A stretch of DNA of 64,000 nucleotides, taken from Bradyrhizobium sp. JYMT SZCCT0428 (GTDB lineage Bacteria; Pseudomonadota; Alphaproteobacteria; Rhizobiales; Xanthobacteraceae). The notes beneath the pieces were generated by a model. That model saw nothing but the letters and a program-made list of their open reading frames with translations. It searched no databases and had not been told where the DNA came from. The position numbers were made by a program, and so were the translations under genes. Shown here piece after piece: positions 17,193 to 26,275 of this stretch; within the stretch, counting starts at the first letter, position 1; each line of letters opens with the position of its first letter. Location of the stretch: positions 56,052 through 120,051 of the forward strand of contig NZ_JAFCLS010000027.1 of assembly GCF_018131075.1 (NCBI RefSeq). Direction: 5' to 3'.

Positions 17193-19174
17193 GCTGTAAT
17201 CTCCGCCTGGTGCGCCTGCTCGAACCGGGCAATCTGCTCGGCCGGAATTTCGACTTCCTCTTCGTCGCGAAATGCGAAGGCGAGCATGGTCAGAAATATC
17301 CCGATTGCCCCGAGACCCGCCATCCACCAGATGTGCCAGATCATGGCAAAGCCGGTGACGACCGCAAAGAACGCGGTGATGAAGCCGGTCGCGCTGTTCT
17401 TCGGCATTTCGATCGGATCGAACTTGCGATCCTTCGGCGCCTGGGTTTGTTGGGTGCGTTCACGCTGCTTCCTGTTCCAGAGGGCATCGAGGTCTGCGAC
17501 CTGCGGAAGCGCAGCGAAATTCCAGGCTGGCGGCGGCGAAGCGGTCGCCCATTCCAGCGTGCGGCCATTCCACGGGTCCGCGGTCACCTTCAATTGTTCG
17601 CGGTTGCGGATCGAGACCACAAGCTGGATGACCTGGGCGACGATGCCAACCAGGATGATGGCGACGCCGACCGCCGCCACCACCAGCCACGGTTGCCAGC
17701 TGGCAACGTCGTAATGTTGCATGCGGCGGGTCATGCCCATGAGACCGAGCGCGTAGAGCGGCATGAAGGCGACATAGAAGCCGATCAGCCAGCACCAGAA
17801 CGAAACCCGGCCCCAGCGTTCGTCGAGCTTGAAGCCGAATGCCTTCGGGAACCAGTAATTGTAGCCCGCCATCAGGCCGAACACCGTGCCGCCGATGATG
17901 ACATTGTGGAAATGCGCGATCAGGAACAGGCTGTTGTGCAGCTGGAAGTCGGCGGGAGGCACGGCCATCAACACGCCGGTCATGCCACCGATCACGAACG
18001 TTACCATGAAGCCGATCGACCACAGGATCGGAACGGTGAACCGAATGCGGCCGCCGTACATCGTGAACAGCCAGTTGAAGACCTTGACGCCCGTCGGCAC
18101 GGCGATGATCATCGTCATGACCCCGAAGAAACCGTTGACGTTCGCGCTGGCACCCATGGTGAAGAAGTGGTGCAGCCAGACAAAGAATGACAGCACGCAA
18201 ATCGCCATCGTCGCGGCCACCATGGAGCGATAGCCAAACAGCGGCTTGCCGGAGAAGGTCGAGACAACCTCGGAAAAGATGCCGAACGCCGGCAACACGA
18301 GGATATAGACCTCCGGGTGACCCCAAACCCAGAACAGGTTGATGTACATCATCGGGTTACCCCCGGCATCTGTCGTGAAGAAGTGAAAGCCGAGGTAGCG
18401 ATCGAGCAGCAGCATCGCAAAGGTGGCGGTTAGAACCGGGAAGGCCGCAACAATAAGAAGGTTTGCGGCGAGCGACGTCCAACAAAAGACCGGCATGCGC
18501 ATGAGGCTCATGCCCGGCGCCCGCGTTTTCAGGATCGTCGCGACGAAGTTTATTCCCGTCATCAGCGTGCCGACGCCGGAAATTTGCAGCGCCCAGAGAT
18601 AATAGTCCACGCCGACGCCGGGTGAGTATTGCAACTCGCTCAGGGGCGGGTAGGCGACCCAACCGGTTTTGGCGAATTCGCCAACCCCGAGCGAGACGTT
18701 CGTCAGGAGGATGCCCGACGCGGTCAGCCCCAGGGCTACCGAGTTCAAGGTTGGAAATGCCATGTCACGCACGCCGAGCTGCAACGGTACCGCGAAATTC
18801 ATCATCCCGATCACGAACGGCATCGCCATGAAGAAGATCATGATGGTGCCGTGGGCCGAGAAGATCTGGTCGAAATGCTCGGGCGGCAAATATCCCTGCG
18901 CGCCGCCCGCTGCGACCGCCTGTTGCCCCCGCATCATGAGGGCGTCGGCAAATCCGCGCAGCAGCATGATCAGGGCCAGGATGATGTACATGATACCGAT
19001 GCGCTTATGGTCAACTGAGGTGATCCACTCGTGCCACAGATAAGGCACGTAGCCCTTCAGGGTGATCCACCCGAGGACCACCGCGATGACCAGGACCATT
19101 CCGCCTGTCGCGCCCATGATGATCGGCTGGTCGAGAGGGATCGCGCTCCAATCCAGCTTGCCAAGTAGATTCAT
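17189..19174 (-). CDS. cyoB: cytochrome o ubiquinol oxidase subunit I
   Basis: This is the 661-residue catalytic subunit of the bo3 quinol oxidase in the inner membrane. It carries low-spin haem b, haem o3 and CuB, and reduces oxygen to water while pumping protons. Visible signatures are DHKRIGIMY at the N-terminus, the heme ligand region around FSAHGTIMIFFMAMP, WGHPEVYILVLPAFGIFSEV with the CuB histidine and crosslinked tyrosine, WLHHFFTMG (CuB His pair), and LIAHFHNVIIGGTVFG with the two haem histidines. Length matches E. coli CyoB. ATG 19174 overlaps the cyoA stop by 4 bp. The 160-codon upstream extension of the frame is antisense or shadow. Confidence 0.97.
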   Translation of the reverse strand: MNLLGKLDWSAIPLDQPIIMGATGGMVLVIAVVLGWITLKGYVPYLWHEWITSVDHKRIGIMYIILALIMLLRGFADALMMRGQQAVAAGGAQGYLPPEHFDQIFSAHGTIMIFFMAMPFVIGMMNFAVPLQLGVRDMAFPTLNSVALGLTASGILLTNVSLGVGEFAKTGWVAYPPLSELQYSPGVGVDYYLWALQISGVGTLMTGINFVATILKTRAPGMSLMRMPVFCWTSLAANLLIVAAFPVLTATFAMLLLDRYLGFHFFTTDAGGNPMMYINLFWVWGHPEVYILVLPAFGIFSEVVSTFSGKPLFGYRSMVAATMAICVLSFFVWLHHFFTMGASANVNGFFGVMTMIIAVPTGVKVFNWLFTMYGGRIRFTVPILWSIGFMVTFVIGGMTGVLMAVPPADFQLHNSLFLIAHFHNVIIGGTVFGLMAGYNYWFPKAFGFKLDERWGRVSFWCWLIGFYVAFMPLYALGLMGMTRRMQHYDVASWQPWLVVAAVGVAIILVGIVAQVIQLVVSIRNREQLKVTADPWNGRTLEWATASPPPAWNFAALPQVADLDALWNRKQRERTQQTQAPKDRKFDPIEMPKNSATGFITAFFAVVTGFAMIWHIWWMAGLGAIGIFLTMLAFAFRDEEEVEIPAEQIARFEQAHQAEITA

Positions 19175-20049
19175 TTTTCTGCCCTCATTGACGTCGGATT
19201 TTTGCGGCACATCGCATCGTCGGATTGCATTTCGGAGACAATGATGCTGTCGAATAAGCCGGGCGCGACCGCGCGATAGGTGAACGGCGCCACCTTGGTG
19301 CTGGGCTTCGCCAGCTCCGCGTAAGTCGTGCCATTCAGTTCCACGCCAACGCTGCGCGTCGCATCGACCCACTCCGAGAATTTGTCGGGAGCAACGGCTT
19401 CGACGTTGAAGGTCATGTCGGCAAAGCCTTCGCCGCTGTATTGCGCGGACATTCCGCGGTAGCTGCCCGGCTGGTCGGCCTGCAGGTGAAGGCGGGTTAC
19501 CATTCCGGCCATGGTGTAAATCTGGCTGCCGAGTTGCGGCACAAAGAAGCTGTTCATCACACCCGAAGACGTCAGCTCGAAACTGACCGGCGTGCCCGCC
19601 GGGATCGCCAAGTAATTGACGCTCGCGACGCCTTCGTCCGGGTAGATGAACAGCCATTTCCAGTCGAGCGAAGCAACCTGGACTCGCAGCGGCTTCACGG
19701 CGGATTCGATCGGTTTGCGCGGGTTCAGCTCATGTGAGCCGACCCACGCAACGCCGCCAACCAGGAACACCGTCATGGCGGGGATCGACCAGACGAGCAT
19801 CTCGAGGCGGCCCGAATACGCGAAGTTTGGTCGATAGCGCGCGCGCTTATTCGATGCACGAAACCAGAAGCCGACGCCAAGCGTCGCAACGATTACCGGG
19901 ATCACGATCGCCAGCATGATGCCAAGCGCGTTGAACAGAATTTGCCGCTCGGCGAGGGCAATAGGCCCTTTCGGATCGAGCACTCCATCGCTGCAGCCAC
20001 CGAGTGTCGCGGCACCGATCAGGACGACGGCAAGTAAACCGTATCGCAT
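19171..20049 (-). CDS. cyoA: cytochrome o ubiquinol oxidase subunit II
   Basis: The 292-residue lipoprotein has the signal and lipobox VLIGAATLGGC with the acylated cysteine at residue 19. Two membrane helices (LGIMLAIVIPVIVATLGVGFWF and MLVWSIPAMTVFLVGGVAWVG) and a periplasmic cupredoxin domain (LDWKWLFIYPDEGVASVNYLAIPAGTPVSFELTSS) follow. The CuA cysteine pair of cytochrome c oxidases is absent, as expected for a quinol-oxidising enzyme. It starts at ATG 20049, 1 bp after the cyoE stop. Confidence 0.95.
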   Translation of the reverse strand: MRYGLLAVVLIGAATLGGCSDGVLDPKGPIALAERQILFNALGIMLAIVIPVIVATLGVGFWFRASNKRARYRPNFAYSGRLEMLVWSIPAMTVFLVGGVAWVGSHELNPRKPIESAVKPLRVQVASLDWKWLFIYPDEGVASVNYLAIPAGTPVSFELTSSGVMNSFFVPQLGSQIYTMAGMVTRLHLQADQPGSYRGMSAQYSGEGFADMTFNVEAVAPDKFSEWVDATRSVGVELNGTTYAELAKPSTKVAPFTYRAVAPGLFDSIIVSEMQSDDAMCRKNPTSMRAEK

Positions 20050-20050
20050 G

Positions 20051-21112
20051 TTAGACCTCGCTGAAGTTGAAGGTGCAGCAGGCGCTGCGGACGGTGCCTG
20101 GCGCGAGGTCGGCGTGCGCCGATCCAAGCGTCCGTTTTTCGTGCGACGAGCGCATGGATGAAAATGATTCAGGTCCACGCTCGATCAGGAGAGTCCCAAA
20201 CAGCACGAACAGGTAGGAGATGGAGAACAGGAACAATCTTTGGGCAGCGGGGCGATCGGCCCCAGCGCTCCTGTTCAGCTGCCCTGCCAGCAGAAGGAAG
20301 AGCGCTCCGAAGATAGCGGCGATCGCGCCATACGCCGTGCCTGCATACCCCAATGCCCAGGGCAGCTCCGAGGCCACAACCAAGAGGCCGCTGTAGATCA
20401 GGATCTGGCGCGTCGTCGCAGCCTTTCCAGCAACAACCGGCAGCATGGGTACGCCGGCGCGGAAATAGTCGTCGGTGCGATTGAGCGCGAGAGCCCAGAA
20501 ATGAGGCGGCGTCCAAAGGAAGATAATGAGGAACAGCGCAAGCGGCTCAAGCCCGATGTCTCCGGTTGCAGCGGCCCATCCGATTACGGGAGGAGCTGCA
20601 CCGGCGGCACCGCCGATGACGATGTTCTGTCGCGTGGACCGCTTCAGCCACGCCGTGTAGACGGCAACATAAAAGAGAATCGTGCCGGCCAATAGCGCGG
20701 CTGCTGTGAGGTTCGCAGCGAGAGCGAGAACCACGACTGCGGTTGCGCCAAGAACAACTCCAAAGACAAGAGCCTCGACCTTCGAGACCCGGCCCCGAGG
20801 AATTGGCCGCATCGCGGTGCGGGCCATGACTGCATCGATATCCGCGTCATACCACATATTGAGGGCGCCGGCGGCTCCGGCCCCGGCGGCGATGGAGAGA
20901 ACCGCAACAAGGGCTTGCAGCGAATTGAGCTGGCCGCCTGCGCTGATCAATCCGACGACCGCGGTGAAGACAGCGAGCAACATGACGCGCGGTTTGGTGA
21001 GCTCGAAGAAGTCGGACAAGCGCCAACGCTGCGCGAGACGATCGGCGAAACGAGAAGATGCGGGAACAGCGGGCCTTTCGCAAAGCTGGCCAACGATGGT
21101 CTTGACGTTCAT
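20051..21112 (-). CDS. cyoE: protohaem IX farnesyltransferase (haem O synthase)
   Basis: This 353-residue polytopic membrane prenyltransferase farnesylates haem b to haem o, the cofactor of the oxidase encoded just downstream. The aspartate-rich motif NMWYDADIDAVMARTAMRPIPRG binds the farnesyl diphosphate-magnesium complex. FELTKPRVMLLAVFTAVVGL is the first helix. GGAAGAAPPVIGWAAATGD and LFLIIFLWTPPHFWALAL are further family motifs. I start at ATG 21112, with GGAG upstream; an in-frame start at 21193 is possible. A C-terminal tail of about 35 residues is extra. Here cyoE is first in the operon, not last as in E. coli. Confidence 0.92.
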   Translation of the reverse strand: MNVKTIVGQLCERPAVPASSRFADRLAQRWRLSDFFELTKPRVMLLAVFTAVVGLISAGGQLNSLQALVAVLSIAAGAGAAGALNMWYDADIDAVMARTAMRPIPRGRVSKVEALVFGVVLGATAVVVLALAANLTAAALLAGTILFYVAVYTAWLKRSTRQNIVIGGAAGAAPPVIGWAAATGDIGLEPLALFLIIFLWTPPHFWALALNRTDDYFRAGVPMLPVVAGKAATTRQILIYSGLLVVASELPWALGYAGTAYGAIAAIFGALFLLLAGQLNRSAGADRPAAQRLFLFSISYLFVLFGTLLIERGPESFSSMRSSHEKRTLGSAHADLAPGTVRSACCTFNFSEV

Positions 21113-21727
21113 TGCGCTTGCTCCGGGTTCATCCGAAATGAGAGACGTCGTCTTGGCATCAGACGAACGGTGAGAGATGACGGCCTTCAGCATTGGTTCT
21201 GGAAGAGTTCATGGGGGCGCACCTGCCTGGTCGACTTAAGCTCGCTCAGAGTTCTGCAGCAATGTGATGCGAATGCTGGCTGTGGTCTTGGATGAGATTG
21301 CCGCGGCTGGAACGGCTTTGCCTTTCAGGGGAGTTACTAGGCACTAACAGCCGCTGTCATGTGCAAGGAACTGCGCAGTCACCGTCTAATTGGATCAAAA
21401 AAGAACAAGATCGTCCGACGTACCTCCGCTACTCTATGGAGCATCACGGCGCCCACGCTGCCGAGTTAACCGACACCTCGCATTGGGAGTGCTAGCATGA
21501 CCGAACGTCTAATCGCCGCGCGCCGCGATCATCCTGTGAACGAGCCTTGCAGTGATAACAGCGGAGATCGTCTTCGACGCGATTGAGGCTGGATTGGAGC
21601 GCCGCAGCGTCGATTCATAGACACTCCGGTCTGAGGCTATTCATTGCCCGATCTGTCTGGAAGGCATTGCTATCCGAACGAAGCCGGGCCGGACGCTTAG
21701 CTTCATTTTTGCTTAAAGAGGACAGCC
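21113..21727. other. intergenic region between the cyo operon and a histidine kinase
   Basis: About 600 bp without a supported gene. The cyo promoter should lie here on the minus strand. A TGATCC element occurs on the minus strand near 21388-21393, but it is followed at 16 bp by CGCA, not CGTT, so I do not call it a sigma-E-type promoter. Confidence 0.5.
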
Positions 21728-22471
21728 GTGGAGCACAAAATGACAGAGCACATCGTACCGTTACCGAACCCCGAAGGATCGTTGCTCCTTCGCGAATTGA
21801 ACCACAGAATAAAAAACGAGCTAACATCCGCCATATGCGTGGTTTCAGCCAAAGCGGTGCAGTCGGATAGCGTGGCGGTCAAGGCGGCGCTTCTCGACGT
21901 GGTAGACCTCCTGCATCAATGCGCCGACGTTCATCGGGCGCTGCGCATACCGAATCAGGGGCGCCTCAGCGATGCCGCGAGATACCTCCAGCAGCTGTGC
22001 GTTTCTGTCACGAAATACCGACTGGACCGCCTGGCGATAAGTCTGTTGTTTTCAGCGGATGATCTGCGGCTTGAAGGAGAACGCTGTTGGAAGCTTGGGC
22101 TGATTGTATCCGAGCTACTGACCAATGTGGCACGACATGCACAATTCGACGGAAGACGCCCAGAATTGCGCGTGGAGTTGATGCTTGCCGGCAATGTTGT
22201 AAAGTGCGGGGTCTCTGACAATGGCTCGGTTCCTGAACTGATCCGGCGCGGCCAAGGGCTAACGATCGTCCGCGAACTGGCCAGCTGTTTGGGCGGCCGC
22301 GTTCATACGACTTGGGCCGCCGCAGGATATTCCTTGCTCGTCACCTTCCCATTGACCGAAGCCGAGCAACGGGCCGCCTGCGCGACTCATGTTGTCAAGT
22401 TGAAGCGAAGGAAGATGCGCCGCCCCCAGCACTTGGAGGCGTCTGGAACCGAGGATCTGGGTGTTGGCTAA
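21728..22471 (+). CDS. sensorless HisKA_2-type histidine kinase
   Basis: The 247-residue protein consists almost only of the transmitter. The phospho-acceptor segment LLLRELNHRIKNELTSAICVV carries the histidine of the HisKA_2 dimerisation helix. The ATPase domain follows, with the N-box LGLIVSELLTNVARHAQ and a G-rich GVSDNGSVPELIRRGQGLTIVRELA. No PAS, GAF or membrane segment is present, so it must take its signal from a partner or act as an adaptor. The start is GTG 21728; an ATG four codons later is an alternative. Such kinases feed the PhyR general stress system in this order (family knowledge), but no receiver gene is adjacent. Confidence 0.8.
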   Translation: MEHKMTEHIVPLPNPEGSLLLRELNHRIKNELTSAICVVSAKAVQSDSVAVKAALLDVVDLLHQCADVHRALRIPNQGRLSDAARYLQQLCVSVTKYRLDRLAISLLFSADDLRLEGERCWKLGLIVSELLTNVARHAQFDGRRPELRVELMLAGNVVKCGVSDNGSVPELIRRGQGLTIVRELASCLGGRVHTTWAAAGYSLLVTFPLTEAEQRAACATHVVKLKRRKMRRPQHLEASGTEDLGVG

Positions 22472-22738
22472 GCCGCCATCGAGGAAGGTCAATTCGGATT
22501 CAAATTTCAGCAGATGTTTGCTACGAAATTCCAAATTAGGCTGCATCTGCAACAGTGGGCGCGCGCTTCGGCCGCGCCGCGCGCGCCGCGAACAACTCGT
22601 TCACTAAATTTAAATTTAATCAGGCGTGGCTCGCGGAGAGTTGAGTAACGGACCTCGTCGAAGCTGGTAGCGATTCTCCAAGATGATTCCTACGTCGAAA
22701 GCCCGGTCCTGGTTGGGAGCGAATATCTCTGACGGAGA

Positions 22739-23254
22739 ATGGTCATGTTGCGTAAGATAGTGATCGCGTTATTGGCAGTTGCGTCCACTGGCCTGATTTC
22801 GCCAACGATGGCGCTGGCCCGTGGCGGTGGTGGCGGCGGCCACGGCATGGGCGGCGGTGGCTTTGGCGGTGGCAGTTCTCACGGCGGCGGCGGTGGCGGT
22901 TTCCATGGTGGTAGCTTCGGAGGAGGCGGTTTCCACGGCGGCGGCATAGCTGGCGGATTCCATGGCGGCAGCATGGCGGGCGGATTCCATGATGGCGGTG
23001 GCTTCCACGGAGGTGGATTTCGTGGTGGTGGATTCCGCGGCCGTGGATTTCATGATCGCGGCTTCGGGCGGCGTTTCGGCTTCGGCTTCTACCCGTACGA
23101 CTACTATGGCGACTACGCTCACGACTATCCGTATGGCTATTATCCGTATGCCTATAGCGATTCATACGGTGACGACGGCAGTTGCTACGTGGTCCAGCGA
23201 CGCGTGCACACTAAGCATAGCTGGCACCTGCAACCCCGTCAGGTATGCGGTTGA
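22739..23254 (+). CDS. secreted Gly/His-rich protein
   Basis: The 171-residue protein starts with a signal peptide (MVMLRKIVIALLAVASTGLI, cleavage near ALARG). It continues as a low-complexity region of GGG, FHGG and GGFH repeats (residues 28-115). A Tyr/Asp-rich segment (YPYDYYGDYAHDYPYGYYPY) and a short tail with two cysteines follow. Many alternating histidines could bind metal. Such proteins are common in rhizobial periplasm or cell surface with no settled role. AT-rich DNA with an AAATTTAAATTT palindrome lies upstream near 22607-22620. Confidence 0.7.
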   Translation: MVMLRKIVIALLAVASTGLISPTMALARGGGGGGHGMGGGGFGGGSSHGGGGGGFHGGSFGGGGFHGGGIAGGFHGGSMAGGFHDGGGFHGGGFRGGGFRGRGFHDRGFGRRFGFGFYPYDYYGDYAHDYPYGYYPYAYSDSYGDDGSCYVVQRRVHTKHSWHLQPRQVCG

Positions 23255-23408
23255 TGGACTGTCGTAGACCTAATCCCTTGCGCCGCTGCCGCTGTGCGTT
23301 TTTCCGCCAGCATCCGGTTTTCCGCGCCTGCGGGGACCCGAGCCGTCGTGCCATGAAACTGCACGGGCGGCTTCTACCATGCGGGGGCAACCAACCGTGG
23401 AGAGTCCG

Positions 23409-24128
23409 ATGACCATGACCACCGAACGCCGAAACTTTCTCAAGGCCGCAAGTGCTGCCGTAGCATCGACGGCGGTGCTTGCCGGAACACCGGCGCTTGC
23501 CCAAGGCAACCTGCAGGCCGCAGCTAAAGCGATGCCTTATCAAGCCAAACCGATGCCCTTCGATCCGAAAACCATCACGGGCATCTCGGAAAAGGTGCTC
23601 GTTAGCCACTATGAGAACAACTATGTCGGCGCGGTGAAGCGCCTCAACGCGATTGGCTCTCAACTGGCAGAGCTTGATTTCGCCAAGGCTCCGAATTTCG
23701 TCATCAACGGATTGAAGCGTGAGGAACTGATTGCTTCAAACTCGATGATCCTCCACGAAGTCTATTTTGATGGGCTTGGTGGTGGCGCAAGGGCCAGTGG
23801 ACCTCTTGCTGACGCCATCGCGCGTGATTTCGGCAGTATGGAGCGCTGGCGATCCGAGTTCGCAGCGATGGGCAAGGCGGAAGGCGGTGGTTCGGGTTGG
23901 GTGATCCTAGCTTACTCACCTCGCGACAAACGGCTCGTCAACCAATGGGCCGCCGACCACACCACGACGCTTGCGGGAGGTCGTCCGGTCTTAGTGCTCG
24001 ATATGTACGAACACGCCTATCACATGGACTACGGCGCGGCGGCCGCGCGCTACGTCGACGTCTATATGGAAGCTATTCGCTGGGACAACGCCGCCAAACT
24101 GTACCACCAATATAGCGGGGAAACTTAG
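23409..24128 (+). CDS. Fe/Mn superoxide dismutase with Tat signal
   Basis: The 239-residue protein starts with a twin-arginine signal (TTERRNFLKAASAAVASTAVLAG) that would export the folded metalloenzyme to the periplasm. The mature enzyme shows metal ligands in the expected order: His in LVSHYENNYVG, His in SNSMILHEVYFDG, and Asp plus His in VLVLDMYEHAYHMDYG. It dismutates superoxide to hydrogen peroxide and oxygen. ATG 23409 has GGAG upstream; the in-frame ATG at 23379 would bury the Tat motif slightly. Periplasmic Fe/Mn enzymes are less usual than Cu/Zn ones. The metal cannot be told from sequence. Confidence 0.9.
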   Translation: MTMTTERRNFLKAASAAVASTAVLAGTPALAQGNLQAAAKAMPYQAKPMPFDPKTITGISEKVLVSHYENNYVGAVKRLNAIGSQLAELDFAKAPNFVINGLKREELIASNSMILHEVYFDGLGGGARASGPLADAIARDFGSMERWRSEFAAMGKAEGGGSGWVILAYSPRDKRLVNQWAADHTTTLAGGRPVLVLDMYEHAYHMDYGAAAARYVDVYMEAIRWDNAAKLYHQYSGET

Positions 24129-24369
24129 GTCGCAGGCGTTGCAGCGGACCTTGGCATTCCGTGATCGGCGAGGTTTGCCTAAGGGCAACAGACCGCTGGG
24201 ACAGTTGCCGTGTTCGGACGCCAAGGCCCCTCCTAGATGGCATTGTGGCGGAATGGAGGGCGGCTCAGCGATAGCCAACCGGTTTCGCTCGTCGCGACCT
24301 TCAAGCCGCAGGGCAGCCAATTGCGGTAGCCGTGACCAAATCTGCTGACCACACCGAATGACCTCGGAA

Positions 24370-24545
24370 TTTCCCTGTTATTTCGTCACGATACCCTGTT
24401 AGCCTAAAGTCATTTCCCTGTTAGTTAGAGTAGGGAATTGCCTCAAAAGGCGCTGCAGTGCAGCGCTTTTTTGGCAATAGGACCCGTCTCCGAGCCACTA
24501 AGATCGTTAGTTTCCCTGTAAAATTCCCTGTTTGCAGGGAATTTG
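24370..24545 (+). repeat. cluster of CCCTGTT short repeats
   Basis: CCCTGTT or its close variant CCCTGTA occurs five times (about 24376, 24391, 24413, 24513 and 24525). AGGGAATT occurs as its inverse at 24432 and 24536. The last pair, TTCCCTGTTTGCAGGGAA, forms a hairpin. This type of sequence recurs between genes in this genus, from memory; I cannot verify copy number here. Confidence 0.45.
24445..24472. terminator. bidirectional terminator-like hairpin
   Basis: AAAA, then the near-perfect palindrome GGCGCTGCAGTGCAGCGC, then TTTTTT. It could work in either direction. It lies 317 bp after the superoxide dismutase stop. Confidence 0.5.
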
Positions 24546-25014
24546 CGTGGAGACGGGTGCGATCTGCACTGCGTCGCCAGCCAGGCAGTCACTCAACTAG
24601 AGAGAGTGTGCCAGTATCGGTTGAAAGTACCGCATACTATAGGGTTTTCGTGCGATTGTCCAAAGTCTCTGGTCTCCGGAAATCAGCAACCTTGGCGAGA
24701 ATCTACCGAAAGTCTCCAGCCCAAACCGTAGAAATTCCCGTTTTCATGGAGACGATTGGCGGAGACAGGTTCGAGCACCACTGAGCGGTAGGGGTGTCAG
24801 GTGCATCCCAGCCTTCCGTGTCTCGATTCAGGCGATCTTCCGATGCATTGTTAGCAACTAACAGCGGGCATCACTTGCGCGGTGCTGCAGGTACGAGCAT
24901 CGATTTCAAGAGGCTTCTCGCCAAGCTCAGTACGTGCGCCGTGCTTGTGTGTGCGTATTACTACACGATCATCGCTGAACAGTCTCAAACGACACGGCCC
25001 CTCATGGACCCGGA

Positions 25015-25455
25015 CTACCTGGCCCTACTCAGCGACGTCGTTGGCTCTTCGAGTGAGGCTGCCATAGCGCGCGCGTTTTCAAGCAGCTCGTTAATTTGCA
25101 TGCAGACGGGTTGCAGATGAAAACCAAGTTTGGTCGGTTGGACGGGCGATCCGCGCACGAAAAGCTTACCGCCCACAGCCTGCTCCATTTGCTTTATGGC
25201 TTGACTGAGCGTTGGTTGTTTGATTCCGCACTTTTTCGCAGCACGAGTGAAGCTTAATTCCTCACAAACCGCGAGAAAATATCGTACTTGTTGTGTTTCC
25301 ATGATGGAACCCGCCACGAGGCCCGTTCGCAGGGCTAAAAGAAACTTGTTTTCAATCGGATCGATTCGACAGGGGTAGCAGTAGGCCATCCACATCTCTA
25401 TGGGCGATGTATGCTGCGGATGCGCAAGGGAGAAGCTTTGCAAAACGGCGCTCAT
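25015..25455 (-). CDS. LysR-type DNA-binding domain protein without effector domain
   Basis: The 146-residue protein has a LysR winged helix (METQQVRYFLAVCEELSFTRAAKKCGIKQPTLSQAIKQMEQAVGGKLFVRG, residues 52-102) and a short linker helix, then stops where the roughly 200-residue ligand domain should start. The 51-residue leader is unusual. I chose ATG 25455 because GGGAGAG lies before it; ATG 25302 would give the bare domain. HTH-only LysR proteins occur repeatedly in Bradyrhizobium and may act as autonomous or dominant-negative regulators. This could also be a truncated gene. Confidence 0.7.
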   Translation of the reverse strand: MSAVLQSFSLAHPQHTSPIEMWMAYCYPCRIDPIENKFLLALRTGLVAGSIMETQQVRYFLAVCEELSFTRAAKKCGIKQPTLSQAIKQMEQAVGGKLFVRGSPVQPTKLGFHLQPVCMQINELLENARAMAASLEEPTTSLSRAR

Positions 25456-25588
25456 GTCACTCTCCCTTTTTAAGTCAAAGTGACCAGCATTAGATCCTCC
25501 CGACGATAGATGGCGCTTGCACATACGCACTGGGTGACGCGCTCGCAAGAATCGCCGTTAAGATGATCGAGGTGCAATCGCATTTGTT

Positions 25589-25888
25589 TCATTGGGTGCA
25601 GAGCCGAAGGAGGTCTCGGACTGTTAAGCCGAACGCCCTACCTGTGCCGGCTTTATACGTTAGGTTTGTTGCCGACCGGTAGCGCTTCCAATTGTCAATT
25701 ATCGCTTCGTATCTGACAGGCTTTTTTACTCCAAAAATTGGTTCCGAACCTGGCATCGCGCTCCCGAATTCAGCCTGTGCCGCGTTGGATAACGCCTTGG
25801 TAGGCTGCGACCTCAAGGTAACGGCGCCGGCGACGGCGGCGAGCAGAACGGCAGCCACGAACCCCGTAAACGTCCGATGCTTCCTCAT
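25589..25888 (-). CDS. small exported or anchored protein, hypothetical
   Basis: The 99-residue protein has an N-terminal hydrophobic segment (FTGFVAAVLLAAVAGAVTL) serving as signal or anchor. A soluble domain without recognisable motifs follows. GGAGG precedes the start at good spacing. It lies 133 bp upstream of the HTH-only LysR gene on the same strand. Function unknown. Confidence 0.5.
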   Translation of the reverse strand: MRKHRTFTGFVAAVLLAAVAGAVTLRSQPTKALSNAAQAEFGSAMPGSEPIFGVKKPVRYEAIIDNWKRYRSATNLTYKAGTGRAFGLTVRDLLRLCTQ

Positions 25889-26159
25889 GAGACCCTCCGG
25901 TCTCCCGCATTGGAGTGGGTCACGTGAGCTTGGCGAAGGTTCAAAGGTAGCGCGAAAAAATAATTGATCGCTCGGCCCACAGACCGGGCAATGATGTTGT
26001 CCTAAGTTAATTGCTATAGAGACTATGCTACAGGCCCCTAGTCAGGGGCCGCCCCAAACCAAAAAGATGCAACGTGGACATGGCGAGATATCGACTTGCG
26101 CCTATTGTTGCGAAAGTCTTTTTGGGGTGACGAACAAAAATTTTTGGAGCCGCTGATGC

Positions 26160-26275
26160 GGTTTACGCGCGGCGTACAGTGGCGCTGAAAAGCGACGCCG
26201 CAGCTGAGAAGTCCAAAGATCAACTTTCGCGAAATTTTTGGGGTTGTTCGATTCGACTTTTGCAACAATATCGAC
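26160..26275 (+). repeat. left arm of a long inverted repeat around cupin and solute-binding genes
   Basis: This stretch matches the reverse complement of about 27888-27998 over roughly 110 bp, by eye about three quarters identical. Best-conserved blocks are ACTTTCGCGA, TTGTTCGAT and CGACTTTTGCAACAATAT. A separate 7-bp perfect hairpin lies further out at 26033-26050. The arms enclose two complete genes but no transposase. Confidence 0.65.

Larger units (their letters stand above)
24129..25014. other. 886-bp gene-poor region with CCCTGTT repeats
   Basis: No supported gene. The notable content is a cluster of short TTCCCTGTT repeats at 24370-24545 and a terminator-like hairpin at 24445-24472, both listed separately. 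The 108-codon frame over 24458-24784 shows no domain and no ribosome site. Confidence 0.5.

Noticed and set aside
17003..18190. Plus-strand open frames over cyoB and cyoC
   Set aside because: Shadow of high-GC coding sequence; Arg/His/Asp-rich without structure.
21375..21393. TGATCC on the minus strand upstream of the cyo operon as an RpoE-type promoter
   Set aside because: At 16 bp it has CGCA, not CGTT, and the distance to cyoE is long.
22799..23060. Tandem repeat or CRISPR-like array
   Set aside because: The periodicity comes from GGC/GGT/CAT codons of the Gly/His-rich protein; there are no spacers.
24458..24784. 108-codon plus-strand frame in the gene-poor region
   Set aside because: Begins inside a terminator-like palindrome, with no ribosome site and no recognisable domain.
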